DNA from: Pseudomonas fluorescens | GTDB taxonomy: Bacteria; Pseudomonadota; Gammaproteobacteria; Pseudomonadales; Pseudomonadaceae | Assembly: GCF_902498065.1 (NCBI RefSeq) | Contig: NZ_CABVIR010000005.1 | Span: 310,001-374,000 of the forward strand | Direction of reading: 5' to 3' | Length of the DNA: 64,000 nt | In this document: one piece after another, positions 15,851-25,111 of the stretch | Position numbering within the stretch: the first letter of the stretch is position 1 | Layout: each line of letters opens with the position of its first letter | Translations under genes and position numbers: made by a program | Notes under the pieces: generated by a model | Database searches by the model: none | Told to the model about the DNA's origin: nothing | Seen by the model: only the letters and a program-made list of their open reading frames with translations

Positions 15851-18800
15851 TCAGGCATCCACCATCGCCATCGCCTCCTCGACATCCACCGCCACCAGAC
15901 GCGAACACCCCGGCTCGTGCATCGTCACCCCCATCAGTTGATCGGCCATTTCCATGGCGATCTTGTTGTGGGTGATATAGATGAACTGCACCGTCTGCGA
16001 CATCTCTTTCACCAACCGTGCGTAGCGTCCAACGTTAGCGTCATCCAGTGGCGCGTCAACCTCATCGAGCATGCAGAACGGCGCCGGATTCAACTTGAAG
16101 ATCGCAAAAACCAGGGCCAATGCGGTCAGGGCTTTTTCGCCGCCGGAGAGCAAATGGATGGTGCTGTTCTTCTTTCCGGGCGGCTGCGCCATGATCGTCA
16201 CCCCTGTATCGAGTAGATCTTCGCCCGTCAGTTCCAAATAGGCGCGTCCTCCACCGAAAACTTTTGGGAAAAGCGCCTGTAAACCGCCATTGATCTGATC
16301 AAAGGTATCTTTGAAGCGGTTACGGGTTTCCTTGTCGATCTTGCGAATCACGTTCTCGAGCGTGTCCAGCGCTTCCACCAGATCGTCGTTCTGCGCATCC
16401 AGATAACGTTTACGCTCGGATTGTTGCTGATATTCGTCGATGGCCGCGAGGTTGATCGCCCCGAGACGCTGAATGCGTGCGGCAATGCGTTCGAGTTCTT
16501 CTTCGGCGTCCTTCTCGCTGGCTTCGGTCGTCAGTGTGCCGAGCACGCCGTGCAGGTCGTAGCCGTCTTCCAGCAGCTGATCTTCCAAGGTCTTGCGGCG
16601 CACGGTCAGGGCTTGCCATTCCATGCGCTGCGTTTCCATCTGGCCACGAATCAACTGCGATTGCTGCTCGGCCTGGTTGCGACGTTTCTCGGCGTCACGC
16701 AGTTCGCGGTCGGCGTCTTCGAGCGCAATCTGTGCGGTCTTGAGCTCTTCGTCGACGGTCATGCGCTTGTCGAGCAACTCTTCGAGCTTCAGGCGCAGCT
16801 CTTCCAGCGGTGCCTCGCCCTCCTCCAGATTGAGGCTGAGTTGTTCGCGTTTTTCAGTCAGACGCTCGGACTGCATTTCCAGCCGCTCCAGCGCCTGACG
16901 CGTCGAGTCGTGTTGCGCCTTGAGCGAGCCCAGACGCACCGCCAGTTGATGCGCGTGATCCTTGTGCTGCCGGGCTTCCTGACGCACGCGATCCAGCCGC
17001 TCACGCAAACTGTCGCGCTGGGCCAGCAGCAACTCACGCTGCTCGGTGTCCAGCGCCATGGCGTCGAGGGCTTCCTGCAATTGCAGGCGCGCTTCGCCGA
17101 TGTTTTCGTGCTCCAGGGCGCGCTGCTCGGCCAACTCGGTGAGTTCTTCATCGAGCCGGGTACGGCGCAACGTCAGTTGCTCGACCTTGGCTTTGCCGGC
17201 GGACAACTGAGCTTTCAATTCGCCTTGCTGGCGCGCTTCGTCTTGCAGCAGACGGCGTAGATGTTCGCGACCGTTTTCCTGCTGACGCTGCTGTGCCCGC
17301 AGATTTTGCAGTTGCGTTTCAAGGGTTTCGACCGTGGCCTCGCGCTCCTCGCGTTCGATGCTCAGAGACTGGATTTCCTGCCCGCGCGCCAGCACGCCGC
17401 TTTCCGCTTCGCTGGCCCGACGCACACGTAAAAAATGTCGGCCGACCCAGTAACCGTCACGACTGATCAGGCTCTGGCCGGCGCTCAACTGACCACGAAG
17501 GGCCAAGGCCTGTTCGAGATTTTCAACCGGTTTAACCTGCCCCAGCCACGGCGACAGATCGATCTGCGCCTCGACCTTGTCGAGCAGACTACCAGGCACG
17601 CGCACGCCATCGCTGGCGGGACTGAGCAAACGCAAATCGCCCTGGGCAAAACCGGCCAGATCGAAATCGCCGAAATCATCCACCAGCACCGCTTGCAGAT
17701 CAGCGCCGAGCACGGTTTCCACTGCCAGCTCCCAACCGGCTTCAACCTTGAGGCCCTCGGCCAGACGCGGACGGTCTGCCAAGTGTTGCTCGCGCAGCCA
17801 TTCAGCGGTGCCGGTGCCCGGATCGAGCGCGGCTTGCTGCAAGGCTTCCAGCGAGGCAAGACGGCCGTTGAGACGCTGCAAATCGCCCTGGGCCTGTTGC
17901 TGCGCCGACAGCGCTTGCTGCAATTCCTGACGCAGTTGCTCAAGGCGCTCGACCTGCGCCTCTTCACTGGCCTGCAAGTCTTCGAGCGTCGCCTCGGAAG
18001 CGGCCAACTGCTCGCTGAGTTCCATGATCGCCGCGTCTTCCGGGTCCGCCGAGAGCAAAGCGCGTTCTTCGCCGAGACGCTTCTGGCGATCGGCCAGGCG
18101 CTCCATGCTGGTTTCCAGCTGCTGGATGCGCGACTGCTGAACTTCGGATTGGCGGCGCGGCTCGGCGGCGGTCAGGTTGAACGTGTCCCACTGCTCCTGC
18201 CAGCCGTGCATGGTGGTTTCGGACTCTTCCAGCGCGGCGGCGGCTTCTTCAGCGGCGGCGCTGGTGACTTCCTGTTCCGGCGTGAGCATGTCCAGCTCTT
18301 CGCCGAGGGTCAGTAGCAAGGTGCGGTCGTGGCCCAGATGCGACTCGGTTTCCAGACGTGCGCGCTCGGCTTCTTTCAGATCGTCCTGTAGCTGACGCAA
18401 ACGTTGCTGACCGTGCTGGATACTCTGCTCGACCCGGGCGATGTCGCCGCCGACCGAATAGAAGCGCCCCTGCACCAGATTGAAGCGTTCGGACAGGTCA
18501 TGGTGCCCGTCACGCAAGCGTTCGATGCTCGCATCGGCGTTGCGTTGCTCGGCCACCAGCGCTTCGAAAGTGACTTCCTGAGTGCCGATGATCGCTTCAC
18601 GCTGACCGACCTGTTCGTTCAACGCCTGCCAGCGCAATGCGGACAGTTGCGCCTTGAGCTGCCGCTCCTCGCCTTTGTATTCCTGATACTTCTTGGCGGC
18701 CTCGGCCTGGCGGTGCAGGCGTTCGAGCTGACGCGTCAGTTCTTCGCGCAGGTCCGTCAGGCGCTCCAGATTTTCGTGGGTGCGACGAATGCGGTTTTCG

Positions 18801-19339
18801 GTCTCGCGCCGGCGCTCCTTGTACTTGGAGATGCCCGCCGCTTCTTCAATAAAGTTACGCAGGTCTTCGGGCTTGGACTCGATCAGCTTGGAGATCATCC
18901 CCTGCTCGATGATCGAGTAGCTGCGCGGGCCCAGGCCGGTACCGAGAAAGATGTCGGTGATATCACGGCGGCGGCATTTGGTGCCGTTGAGGTAATAGGT
19001 GGTCTGGCTGTCGCGGGTGACTTTGCGGCGAATGGAGATTTCCGCGTAAGCCGCGTATTCGCCGAGCAGCGTGCCGTCGGAGTTGTCGAACACCAGTTCG
19101 ATGCTCGCCTGGCTCACCGGTTTGCGGCTGGTCGAACCGTTGAAGATGACGTCGGTCATCGACTCGCCCCGCAAGTTCTTGGCCGAGCTCTCGCCCATCA
19201 CCCAGCGTACGGCGTCGATGATGTTCGATTTGCCGCAGCCATTGGGCCCGACCACCGCCGCCATGTTACTGGGGAAGTTCACCGTGGTCGGATCGACGAA
19301 GGATTTGAACCCCGCCAGCTTGATGCACTTGAGCCGCAC
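15851..19339 (-). CDS. smc: Chromosome segregation protein SMC
   Basis: SMC is the condensin ATPase that compacts and separates chromosomes with ScpA/ScpB. It has 1,162 residues, typical for Pseudomonas. Walker A GPNGCGKSN is at 31-39. Long coiled coils (about 170-500 and 670-1000) flank a hinge, and the C-terminal ABC signature LLSGGEKALTALALVFA with Walker B CMLDEVDAPLDD completes the head. I chose the GTG at 19339 (VRLKCIKLAGFKSF); the 17 extra in-frame residues upstream overlap the preceding gntR gene. That gntR stops two bases before the GTG, so translation is probably coupled. Confidence 0.96.
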   Translation of the reverse strand: MRLKCIKLAGFKSFVDPTTVNFPSNMAAVVGPNGCGKSNIIDAVRWVMGESSAKNLRGESMTDVIFNGSTSRKPVSQASIELVFDNSDGTLLGEYAAYAEISIRRKVTRDSQTTYYLNGTKCRRRDITDIFLGTGLGPRSYSIIEQGMISKLIESKPEDLRNFIEEAAGISKYKERRRETENRIRRTHENLERLTDLREELTRQLERLHRQAEAAKKYQEYKGEERQLKAQLSALRWQALNEQVGQREAIIGTQEVTFEALVAEQRNADASIERLRDGHHDLSERFNLVQGRFYSVGGDIARVEQSIQHGQQRLRQLQDDLKEAERARLETESHLGHDRTLLLTLGEELDMLTPEQEVTSAAAEEAAAALEESETTMHGWQEQWDTFNLTAAEPRRQSEVQQSRIQQLETSMERLADRQKRLGEERALLSADPEDAAIMELSEQLAASEATLEDLQASEEAQVERLEQLRQELQQALSAQQQAQGDLQRLNGRLASLEALQQAALDPGTGTAEWLREQHLADRPRLAEGLKVEAGWELAVETVLGADLQAVLVDDFGDFDLAGFAQGDLRLLSPASDGVRVPGSLLDKVEAQIDLSPWLGQVKPVENLEQALALRGQLSAGQSLISRDGYWVGRHFLRVRRASEAESGVLARGQEIQSLSIEREEREATVETLETQLQNLRAQQRQQENGREHLRRLLQDEARQQGELKAQLSAGKAKVEQLTLRRTRLDEELTELAEQRALEHENIGEARLQLQEALDAMALDTEQRELLLAQRDSLRERLDRVRQEARQHKDHAHQLAVRLGSLKAQHDSTRQALERLEMQSERLTEKREQLSLNLEEGEAPLEELRLKLEELLDKRMTVDEELKTAQIALEDADRELRDAEKRRNQAEQQSQLIRGQMETQRMEWQALTVRRKTLEDQLLEDGYDLHGVLGTLTTEASEKDAEEELERIAARIQRLGAINLAAIDEYQQQSERKRYLDAQNDDLVEALDTLENVIRKIDKETRNRFKDTFDQINGGLQALFPKVFGGGRAYLELTGEDLLDTGVTIMAQPPGKKNSTIHLLSGGEKALTALALVFAIFKLNPAPFCMLDEVDAPLDDANVGRYARLVKEMSQTVQFIYITHNKIAMEMADQLMGVTMHEPGCSRLVAVDVEEAMAMVDA

Positions 19340-19341
19340 GC

Positions 19342-20001
19342 TTAAGCGTCCGTCAGGGCAGAGATCACCAGATCGCAACTGCGCTGGCAATACGCGGTCA
19401 GCACGGTGCGGATCAGCGCATAGTCACGGGCGATCACGGCCGCCAGCAAGCGTTCGAACAGTTCCAGATACTCGCTCATCGAGGCCTTGCGCTGCTCCAG
19501 GGCGAGGAAATACGCACGGCTCATGGCCGGCTGCAGATTCTCGACGGTTTCCTGCAAGTACGGGTTGTTGGCAAACTCGTACGTGGCACGCATCACATTG
19601 AAACTGTCGTCGACGAAGGCATGGATGTCCTGGCGCTCGTAGCTCGCGGTCAGGCGCTGCTGGATCTGCACGAACGGCGCCAGGTCGGCCTGGACTTTCC
19701 AGCCAGCGGCCACCGCATTGGCGAGCAGGATGTACATCTCGCCCATCAACGCGCACAGGCTCTGCACCTTGTGTGCGGTAAGTTCGGTCACGTGGGCGCC
19801 GCGTCGCGGCAGGATCGCGATCAGGTGGCGTCGTTCGAGGATCAGCAAGGCTTCACGAACCGAGCCGCGGCTGACATTGAGGGCCAGCGTGACCTTCTGT
19901 TCCTGGATGCGCTCCCCCGGCTTCATTTCGCCACGAATGATGCGTTCGGCGAGGTGGTGAGCAATTTGCTCGGCGAGGCTGTCCGGCGCCTTGAACGTCA
20001 T
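19342..20001 (-). CDS. GntR family (FadR/FCD type) transcriptional regulator
   Basis: The 219-residue regulator has an N-terminal winged helix (LAEQIAHHLAERIIRGEMKP, RGSVREALLILERRHLIAIL) and an all-helical FCD effector domain after residue 80. The ATG at 20001 has AAGGGA at the right distance; 44 upstream in-frame residues lack family similarity. It is divergent from xdhABC-guaD and directly upstream of smc, whose start is two bases away. The location suggests control of purine catabolism. The likely ligand is a purine intermediate, an inference from context only. Confidence 0.88.
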   Translation of the reverse strand: MTFKAPDSLAEQIAHHLAERIIRGEMKPGERIQEQKVTLALNVSRGSVREALLILERRHLIAILPRRGAHVTELTAHKVQSLCALMGEMYILLANAVAAGWKVQADLAPFVQIQQRLTASYERQDIHAFVDDSFNVMRATYEFANNPYLQETVENLQPAMSRAYFLALEQRKASMSEYLELFERLLAAVIARDYALIRTVLTAYCQRSCDLVISALTDA

Positions 20002-20089
20002 GGTTGTCCCTTCAAACTCTTCGATCTGCACAAGCGGCGCAGTGTAGCGCACATGAAGGGTCATGGCGGAGTGCCCACTCGGCGGTTTT

Positions 20090-20105
20090 TGGCACGAATC
20101 CCGCA
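20090..20105 (+). promoter_or_regulatory. Candidate sigma-54 (-24/-12) promoter for xdhABC-guaD
   Basis: TGGCACGAATCCCGCA matches the RpoN consensus TGGCACG-N4-TTGCA except for CC in place of TT. The invariant GG and GC are separated by exactly ten bases. It points towards xdhA, whose start is 164 bases downstream. Sigma-54 control would fit use of purines as a nitrogen source. No NtrC-type activator site was recognised. Confidence 0.5.
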
Positions 20106-20148
20106 AAAAAGCAGGCAATCCCGCAAGGGTCAATAATGAAGGAACAGG

Positions 20149-20162
20149 TTGTTGATCGACAA
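20149..20162. promoter_or_regulatory. Candidate GntR operator TTGT-N6-ACAA
   Basis: TTGTTGATCGACAA is a near-perfect palindrome in the intergenic region between the divergent gntR and xdhA genes. TTGT...ACAA arms are common for FadR-type GntR proteins. Binding is inferred from location and symmetry only. Confidence 0.35.
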
Positions 20163-20182
20163 AACGCTATTTCCTGACCTTT

Positions 20183-20213
20183 AAGTCAGAAAATCATTGA
20201 CCCGAAAGTCAGA
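20183..20213 (+). repeat. Direct repeats AAGTCAGA in the xdhA promoter region
   Basis: AAGTCAGA occurs at 20183-20190 and again at 20206-20213, a 23-base period (about two helix turns). The first copy is also the right arm of CTGACctttaaGTCAG. They may be regulator half-sites upstream of xdhA; the binding protein is unknown. Confidence 0.35.
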
Positions 20214-20269
20214 CCTGATAAATTCGGTCCAAGTCGGTTAACAACAATAATGAGTCTGCGAGGCCTTCC

Positions 20270-21724
20270 GTGATCCAGTTTTTACTAAACCAGGAACTCC
20301 GTAGCGAGCACGCCCTGGACCCGAACCTGACCGTGCTCAACTATCTGCGCGACCATGTGGGCAAACCCGGCACCAAAGAAGGCTGCGCCAGCGGTGACTG
20401 CGGCGCGTGCACCGTGGTGGTCGGCGAGTTGCAAACGGATGACGATGGCCGCGAACACATTCGCTATCGCAGCCTCAATTCGTGCCTGACGTTCGTTTCG
20501 TCGCTGCACGGCAAACAGCTGATCAGCGTCGAAGACCTCAAGCACCAAGGCGAACTGCACAGCGTGCAGAAAGCCATGGTCGAGTGCCATGGCTCGCAGT
20601 GCGGTTTCTGCACCCCCGGTTTCGTGATGTCGCTGTTCGCGCTGCAAAAGAACAGCGACCAGCCGGACTCGCATAAAGCGCACGAAGCGCTGGCCGGCAA
20701 CCTCTGCCGCTGCACCGGCTATCGGCCGATCCTGGAAGCTGCCGAGCAGTCCTGCTGCGGTAAGCAACCGGACCAATTCGATGCTCGAGAAGCCGATACC
20801 ATCGCCCGCCTTAAAGCCATCGCCCCCACCGATATCGGCGAACTCAACAGTGGCGACAAGCGCTGCCTGGTGCCGCTGACCGTCGCCGATCTGGCCGACC
20901 TCTATGACGCTTATCCACAGGCGCGGCTGCTGGCCGGCGGCACGGACCTGGCGCTGGAAGTCACCCAGTTCCACCGCACCCTGCCGGTGATGATTTACGT
21001 CGGCAACGTCGCCGAGATGAAGCGCATCGAACGCTTTGACGATCGCCTGGAAATCGGCGCTGCGACCGCCCTCTCCGATTGCTATGAAGCCTTGAAAGCC
21101 GAGTACCCGGACTTCGGCGAATTGCTGCAACGCTTCGCTTCCCTGCAGATCCGCAACCAGGGCACCCTCGGCGGCAACATCGGCAACGCCTCGCCGATCG
21201 GTGACTCGCCTCCGCTGCTGATCGCCCTCGGCGCGCAAATCGTCCTGTGCAAAGGCGAGGCTCGCCGCACCCTGGCGCTGGAGGATTACTTCATCGATTA
21301 CCGCGTGACCGCGCGCCAGGAAAGCGAGTTCATCGAGAAGATCATCGTGCCGCGTGCCAGTGCCGAACAGCTGTTCCGTGCCTACAAGGTTTCCAAGCGT
21401 CTGGACGATGACATTTCCGCCGTCTGCGCCGCCTTCAATCTGCGCCTTGAAAACGGCGTGATTGCCGATGCCCGCGTGGCATTTGGCGGCATGGCTGCCA
21501 TCCCGAAACGCGCCGCCCACTGTGAAGCCGTATTGTTCGGCTCACCGTTCAACCACGCCACCGTCGAACGCGCCTGCGCCGCACTGGCCGAAGATTTCAC
21601 GCCGCTCTCGGACTTCCGCGCCAGCAAGGAATACCGCCTGCTCAGCGCGCAAAACCTGCTGCGCAAATACTTCATCGAACTGCAAACGCCGCACATCGAG
21701 ACTCGGGTGACCGCTTATGTCTAA
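20270..21724 (+). CDS. xdhA: Xanthine dehydrogenase small subunit XdhA (2Fe-2S and FAD)
   Basis: XdhA carries the iron-sulphur and flavin centres passing electrons from the molybdenum subunit during hypoxanthine and xanthine oxidation. At 484 residues it shows the plant-type 2Fe-2S motif (C39, C44 and C47 in EGCASGDCGACTVV, and SLNSC), the second cluster (SQCGFCTPGFVMS, LCRCTGYRP) and an FAD-binding domain from about residue 190 (RLLAGGTDLALE, RNQGTLGGNIGNASPIGD). The start is GTG with AGG upstream. It overlaps xdhB by eight bases (ATGTCTAA). Confidence 0.96.
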   Translation: MIQFLLNQELRSEHALDPNLTVLNYLRDHVGKPGTKEGCASGDCGACTVVVGELQTDDDGREHIRYRSLNSCLTFVSSLHGKQLISVEDLKHQGELHSVQKAMVECHGSQCGFCTPGFVMSLFALQKNSDQPDSHKAHEALAGNLCRCTGYRPILEAAEQSCCGKQPDQFDAREADTIARLKAIAPTDIGELNSGDKRCLVPLTVADLADLYDAYPQARLLAGGTDLALEVTQFHRTLPVMIYVGNVAEMKRIERFDDRLEIGAATALSDCYEALKAEYPDFGELLQRFASLQIRNQGTLGGNIGNASPIGDSPPLLIALGAQIVLCKGEARRTLALEDYFIDYRVTARQESEFIEKIIVPRASAEQLFRAYKVSKRLDDDISAVCAAFNLRLENGVIADARVAFGGMAAIPKRAAHCEAVLFGSPFNHATVERACAALAEDFTPLSDFRASKEYRLLSAQNLLRKYFIELQTPHIETRVTAYV

Positions 21725-24116
21725 CCATCACGCCGTAGAGAAGACCCAGGCCGAATTGGCTGAACTGTTCGCCAAGGACCTGACCACCGGTGTCGGCCGC
21801 AGCGTCAAGCATGACAGCGCCGCCAAGCATGTGTCCGGTGAGGCGCAGTACATCGACGATCGACTGGAATTTCCGAACCAGCTGCACGTTTACGCCCGGC
21901 TATCGGACCGCGCCCACGCGAAAATCATCAGCATCGACACCAAGCCCTGCTACGCCTTCGAAGGCGTGCGCATCGCCATCACCCATGAAGACGTGCCCGG
22001 TCTGAAAGACATCGGGCCGTTGCTGCCGGGTGATCCATTGCTGGCGATTGATGATGTGCAGTTCGTCGGTCAACCAGTGCTCGCCGTCGCCGCAAAAGAC
22101 CTGGAAACCGCTCGCAAAGCGGCGATGGCCGCGATCATCGAATATGAAGATCTTGAGCCCGTTCTGGACGTGGTCGAAGCCTTGCGCAAACGCCACTTCG
22201 TGCTCGACAGCCACACGCATCAGCGTGGTGATTCGGCCGGTGCCCTGGCCACCGCTGAACATCGTATTCAAGGCACGCTGCACATCGGCGGCCAGGAACA
22301 CTTCTACCTCGAAACCCAGATCTCTTCGGTGATGCCGACTGAAGATGGCGGGATGATCGTCTACTGCTCGACCCAGAACCCCACCGAAGTGCAGAAACTG
22401 GTGGCCGAGGTTCTGGACGTTTCGATGAACAAAATCGTCGTCGACATGCGCCGCATGGGCGGTGGTTTCGGCGGCAAGGAAACCCAGGCCGCGAGCCCGG
22501 CGTGCCTGTGCGCGGTGATCGCGCACCTCACCGGCCAGCCGACCAAAATGCGCCTGCCGCGGGTCGAAGACATGCTGATGACCGGCAAGCGTCACCCGTT
22601 CTACGTCGAGTACGACGTGGGCTTCGACAGCACTGGCCGGCTGCACGGCATTGCCTTGGAACTGGCCGGTAACTGCGGTTGCTCGCCGGACCTCTCGGCG
22701 TCGATTGTCGACCGGGCGATGTTCCACGCCGACAACTCGTACTACCTGGGCGACGCGACCATCAACGGTCACCGCTGCAAGACCAACACCGCGTCGAACA
22801 CCGCGTACCGGGGTTTCGGCGGGCCGCAAGGCATGGTCGCCATCGAAGAAGTCATGGACGCGATTGCCCGCCATCTGGGCCTCGATCCGCTGGCGGTGCG
22901 CAAGGCCAACTACTACGGCAAGACCGAGCGCAACGTCACCCACTACTACCAGACCGTCGAGCACAACATGCTCGAAGAAATGACCGCCGAACTGGAAGAA
23001 AGCAGTCAGTACGCCGAGCGCCGCGAAGCGATTCGGCGCTACAACGCCAACAGCCCGATCCTGAAAAAAGGCCTGGCGCTGACGCCGGTGAAATTCGGTA
23101 TTTCCTTCACCGCCAGTTTTCTCAACCAGGCCGGTGCGCTGATCCACGTCTACACCGATGGCAGCATCCACCTGAACCATGGCGGCACCGAAATGGGCCA
23201 AGGCCTGAACACCAAGGTTGCGCAAGTCGTGGCCGAAGTCTTCCAGGTGGAAATGGACCGCGTGCAGATCACCGCGACCAACACCGACAAGGTGCCGAAT
23301 ACCTCGCCGACGGCGGCTTCCAGCGGTGCCGACCTGAACGGTAAAGCCGCGCAGAACGCGGCGGAAATCATCAAGCAACGCCTCGTGGAATTTGCCGCGC
23401 GGCAGTACAAGGTCAGCGAAGAAGACGTGGAATTCCACAACGGTCACGTGCGGGTTCGTGACCATATCCTGACGTTCGAAGCGTTGATCCAACAGGCGTA
23501 TTTCGCGCAGGTGTCGTTGTCGAGCACCGGGTTCTACAAGACCCCGAAAATCTTCTACGACCGCAGTCAGGCGCGGGGTCGGCCGTTCTACTACTACGCC
23601 TTCGGCGCGGCATGCTGCGAAGTGATCATCGACACCCTGACCGGCGAGTACAAGATGCTGCGCACCGACATCCTCCACGACGTCGGCGCCTCGTTGAACC
23701 CGGCCATCGACATTGGTCAGGTCGAGGGCGGCTTTATCCAGGGCATGGGCTGGCTGACCATGGAAGAGCTGGTGTGGAATGCCAAGGGCAAACTGATGAC
23801 CAACGGCCCGGCGAGCTACAAGATCCCGGCCGTGGCGGACATGCCGCTGGACCTGCGGGTGAAGCTGGTGGAAAACCGCAAGAACCCGGAAGACACGGTG
23901 TTCCATTCCAAGGCGGTGGGTGAGCCGCCGTTCATGCTCGGCATTGCCTCGTGGTGTGCGATCAAGGATGCGGTGGCGAGCCTGGGCGACTACAAGCATC
24001 AACCGAAAATCGATGCCCCGGCGACGCCGGAGCGGGTGTTGTGGGGGTGTGAGCAGATGCGGCAGTTGAAGGCGGCGAAGGCTGAGGAAGCCGAAACCGA
24101 GTTGGCTTCGCTCTAG
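21717..24116 (+). CDS. xdhB: Xanthine dehydrogenase large (molybdopterin) subunit XdhB
   Basis: XdhB binds the molybdopterin cofactor and carries out hydroxylation of purines. The 799-residue protein has the family landmarks: the N-terminal a/b hammerhead region (SAAKHVSGEAQYIDD), the cofactor loop RRMGGGFGGKETQ, a second GGTEMGQGLNTKV loop, and the catalytic glutamate in AVGEPPFMLG near the C terminus. The ATG overlaps the end of xdhA, indicating tight translational coupling. XdhC further downstream would insert the sulphurated cofactor. Confidence 0.96.
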   Translation: MSNHHAVEKTQAELAELFAKDLTTGVGRSVKHDSAAKHVSGEAQYIDDRLEFPNQLHVYARLSDRAHAKIISIDTKPCYAFEGVRIAITHEDVPGLKDIGPLLPGDPLLAIDDVQFVGQPVLAVAAKDLETARKAAMAAIIEYEDLEPVLDVVEALRKRHFVLDSHTHQRGDSAGALATAEHRIQGTLHIGGQEHFYLETQISSVMPTEDGGMIVYCSTQNPTEVQKLVAEVLDVSMNKIVVDMRRMGGGFGGKETQAASPACLCAVIAHLTGQPTKMRLPRVEDMLMTGKRHPFYVEYDVGFDSTGRLHGIALELAGNCGCSPDLSASIVDRAMFHADNSYYLGDATINGHRCKTNTASNTAYRGFGGPQGMVAIEEVMDAIARHLGLDPLAVRKANYYGKTERNVTHYYQTVEHNMLEEMTAELEESSQYAERREAIRRYNANSPILKKGLALTPVKFGISFTASFLNQAGALIHVYTDGSIHLNHGGTEMGQGLNTKVAQVVAEVFQVEMDRVQITATNTDKVPNTSPTAASSGADLNGKAAQNAAEIIKQRLVEFAARQYKVSEEDVEFHNGHVRVRDHILTFEALIQQAYFAQVSLSSTGFYKTPKIFYDRSQARGRPFYYYAFGAACCEVIIDTLTGEYKMLRTDILHDVGASLNPAIDIGQVEGGFIQGMGWLTMEELVWNAKGKLMTNGPASYKIPAVADMPLDLRVKLVENRKNPEDTVFHSKAVGEPPFMLGIASWCAIKDAVASLGDYKHQPKIDAPATPERVLWGCEQMRQLKAAKAEEAETELASL

Positions 24117-24131
24117 GACCGAGGCGCGCCC

Positions 24132-24225
24132 AATCGCCAGCAGGCTGGCTCCCACAGGATTTTGCGCTGAATTCAGATTCTGTGGACACCACAAAACCCT
24201 GTGGGAGCTAGCGTGCCAGCGATGA
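24132..24225. repeat. REPIN, GCTGGC variant
   Basis: The units AATCGCCAGCAGGCTGGCTC and CCTGTGGGAGCTAGCGTGCC face each other with about 39 bases between. This REPIN lies inside the xdh operon between xdhB and xdhC, unusual because most others here are at operon ends. Confidence 0.75.
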
Positions 24226-24260
24226 GGCCCGGATAGACAACACAGATGTCGAGGTGAAAC

Positions 24261-25103
24261 ATGTACAACTGGATCGACGCCCTCGCCGACCTGCAAAACC
24301 GGGGTGAGCCCTGCGTGTTGGTGACCATCATCGAAGAGCTCGGCTCGACGCCGCGCAATGCCGGTTCGAAGATGGTCATCAGCGCCACCCAGGCCTACGA
24401 CACCATCGGTGGTGGACACCTTGAATACAAGGCCATGCAGATCGGCCGCGAGATGCTCGCCAGCGGCAAACAGGACACGCACCTGGAGCGTTTCAGCCTC
24501 GGCGCCAGCCTCGGCCAGTGCTGTGGCGGCGCAACCGTGTTGCTGTTTGAACCGATGGGCCAGGTGCAGGCGCAGATCGCCGTGTTCGGTGCCGGGCATG
24601 TCGGTCGCGCGCTGGTGCCGCTGCTCGCCAGCCTGCCCTGCCGCGTACGCTGGATCGATTCCCGGGAAGATGAATTCCCCGAACAGATCCCCCACGGCGT
24701 ACGCAAAATCGTCGCCGAAGAGCCGGTGGATGAAATCGACGACCTGCCCGCCGGCAGTTACTGCATCGTCATGACCCACAATCATCAGCTCGACCTCGAA
24801 CTCACCGCTGCGATCCTCAAGAGCAACGACTTCGCCTACTTCGGCCTGATCGGTTCGAAGACCAAACGGGTGAAGTTCGAACACCGCCTGCGCGATCGCG
24901 GTTTTGACAGCAGCGTGCTGCAACGCATGCGCTGCCCGATGGGCATCGGCGAAGTCAAAGGCAAGCTGCCTGTGGAAATCGCCATCTCCATCGCCGGCGA
25001 AATCATCGCCACCTATAACGCGAATTTCGGCCAGCACTCCGCCAGCGCCGGATCGATTGCCAAACTGCTGCCTGCCTCACGCCGCAGCCAAGCCTCTAAT
25101 TGA
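24261..25103 (+). CDS. xdhC: XdhC, molybdenum cofactor insertion protein for xanthine dehydrogenase
   Basis: XdhC binds molybdenum cofactor, protects it and passes it to XdhB after sulphuration. The 280-residue protein has the N-terminal XdhC/CoxI domain (VTIIEELGSTPRNAGSKMVI, TIGGGHLE, LGASLGQCCGG) and a C-terminal Rossmann domain (IAVFGAGHVGRALVPLL, IGSKTKRVKFEHRL). GAGGTG lies five bases before the ATG. The gene follows xdhB after a 144-base gap with a REPIN and is eight bases before guaD. Confidence 0.95.
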   Translation: MYNWIDALADLQNRGEPCVLVTIIEELGSTPRNAGSKMVISATQAYDTIGGGHLEYKAMQIGREMLASGKQDTHLERFSLGASLGQCCGGATVLLFEPMGQVQAQIAVFGAGHVGRALVPLLASLPCRVRWIDSREDEFPEQIPHGVRKIVAEEPVDEIDDLPAGSYCIVMTHNHQLDLELTAAILKSNDFAYFGLIGSKTKRVKFEHRLRDRGFDSSVLQRMRCPMGIGEVKGKLPVEIAISIAGEIIATYNANFGQHSASAGSIAKLLPASRRSQASN

Positions 25104-25111
25104 GAACGCCC

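Noticed and set aside
21900..25037. A 1,045-residue open frame on the minus strand over xdhB and xdhC
   Set aside because: It is antisense to two clear enzyme genes, has biased Ala/Arg/His/Val composition and no recognisable domain; long antisense frames are common in GC-rich Pseudomonas DNA.
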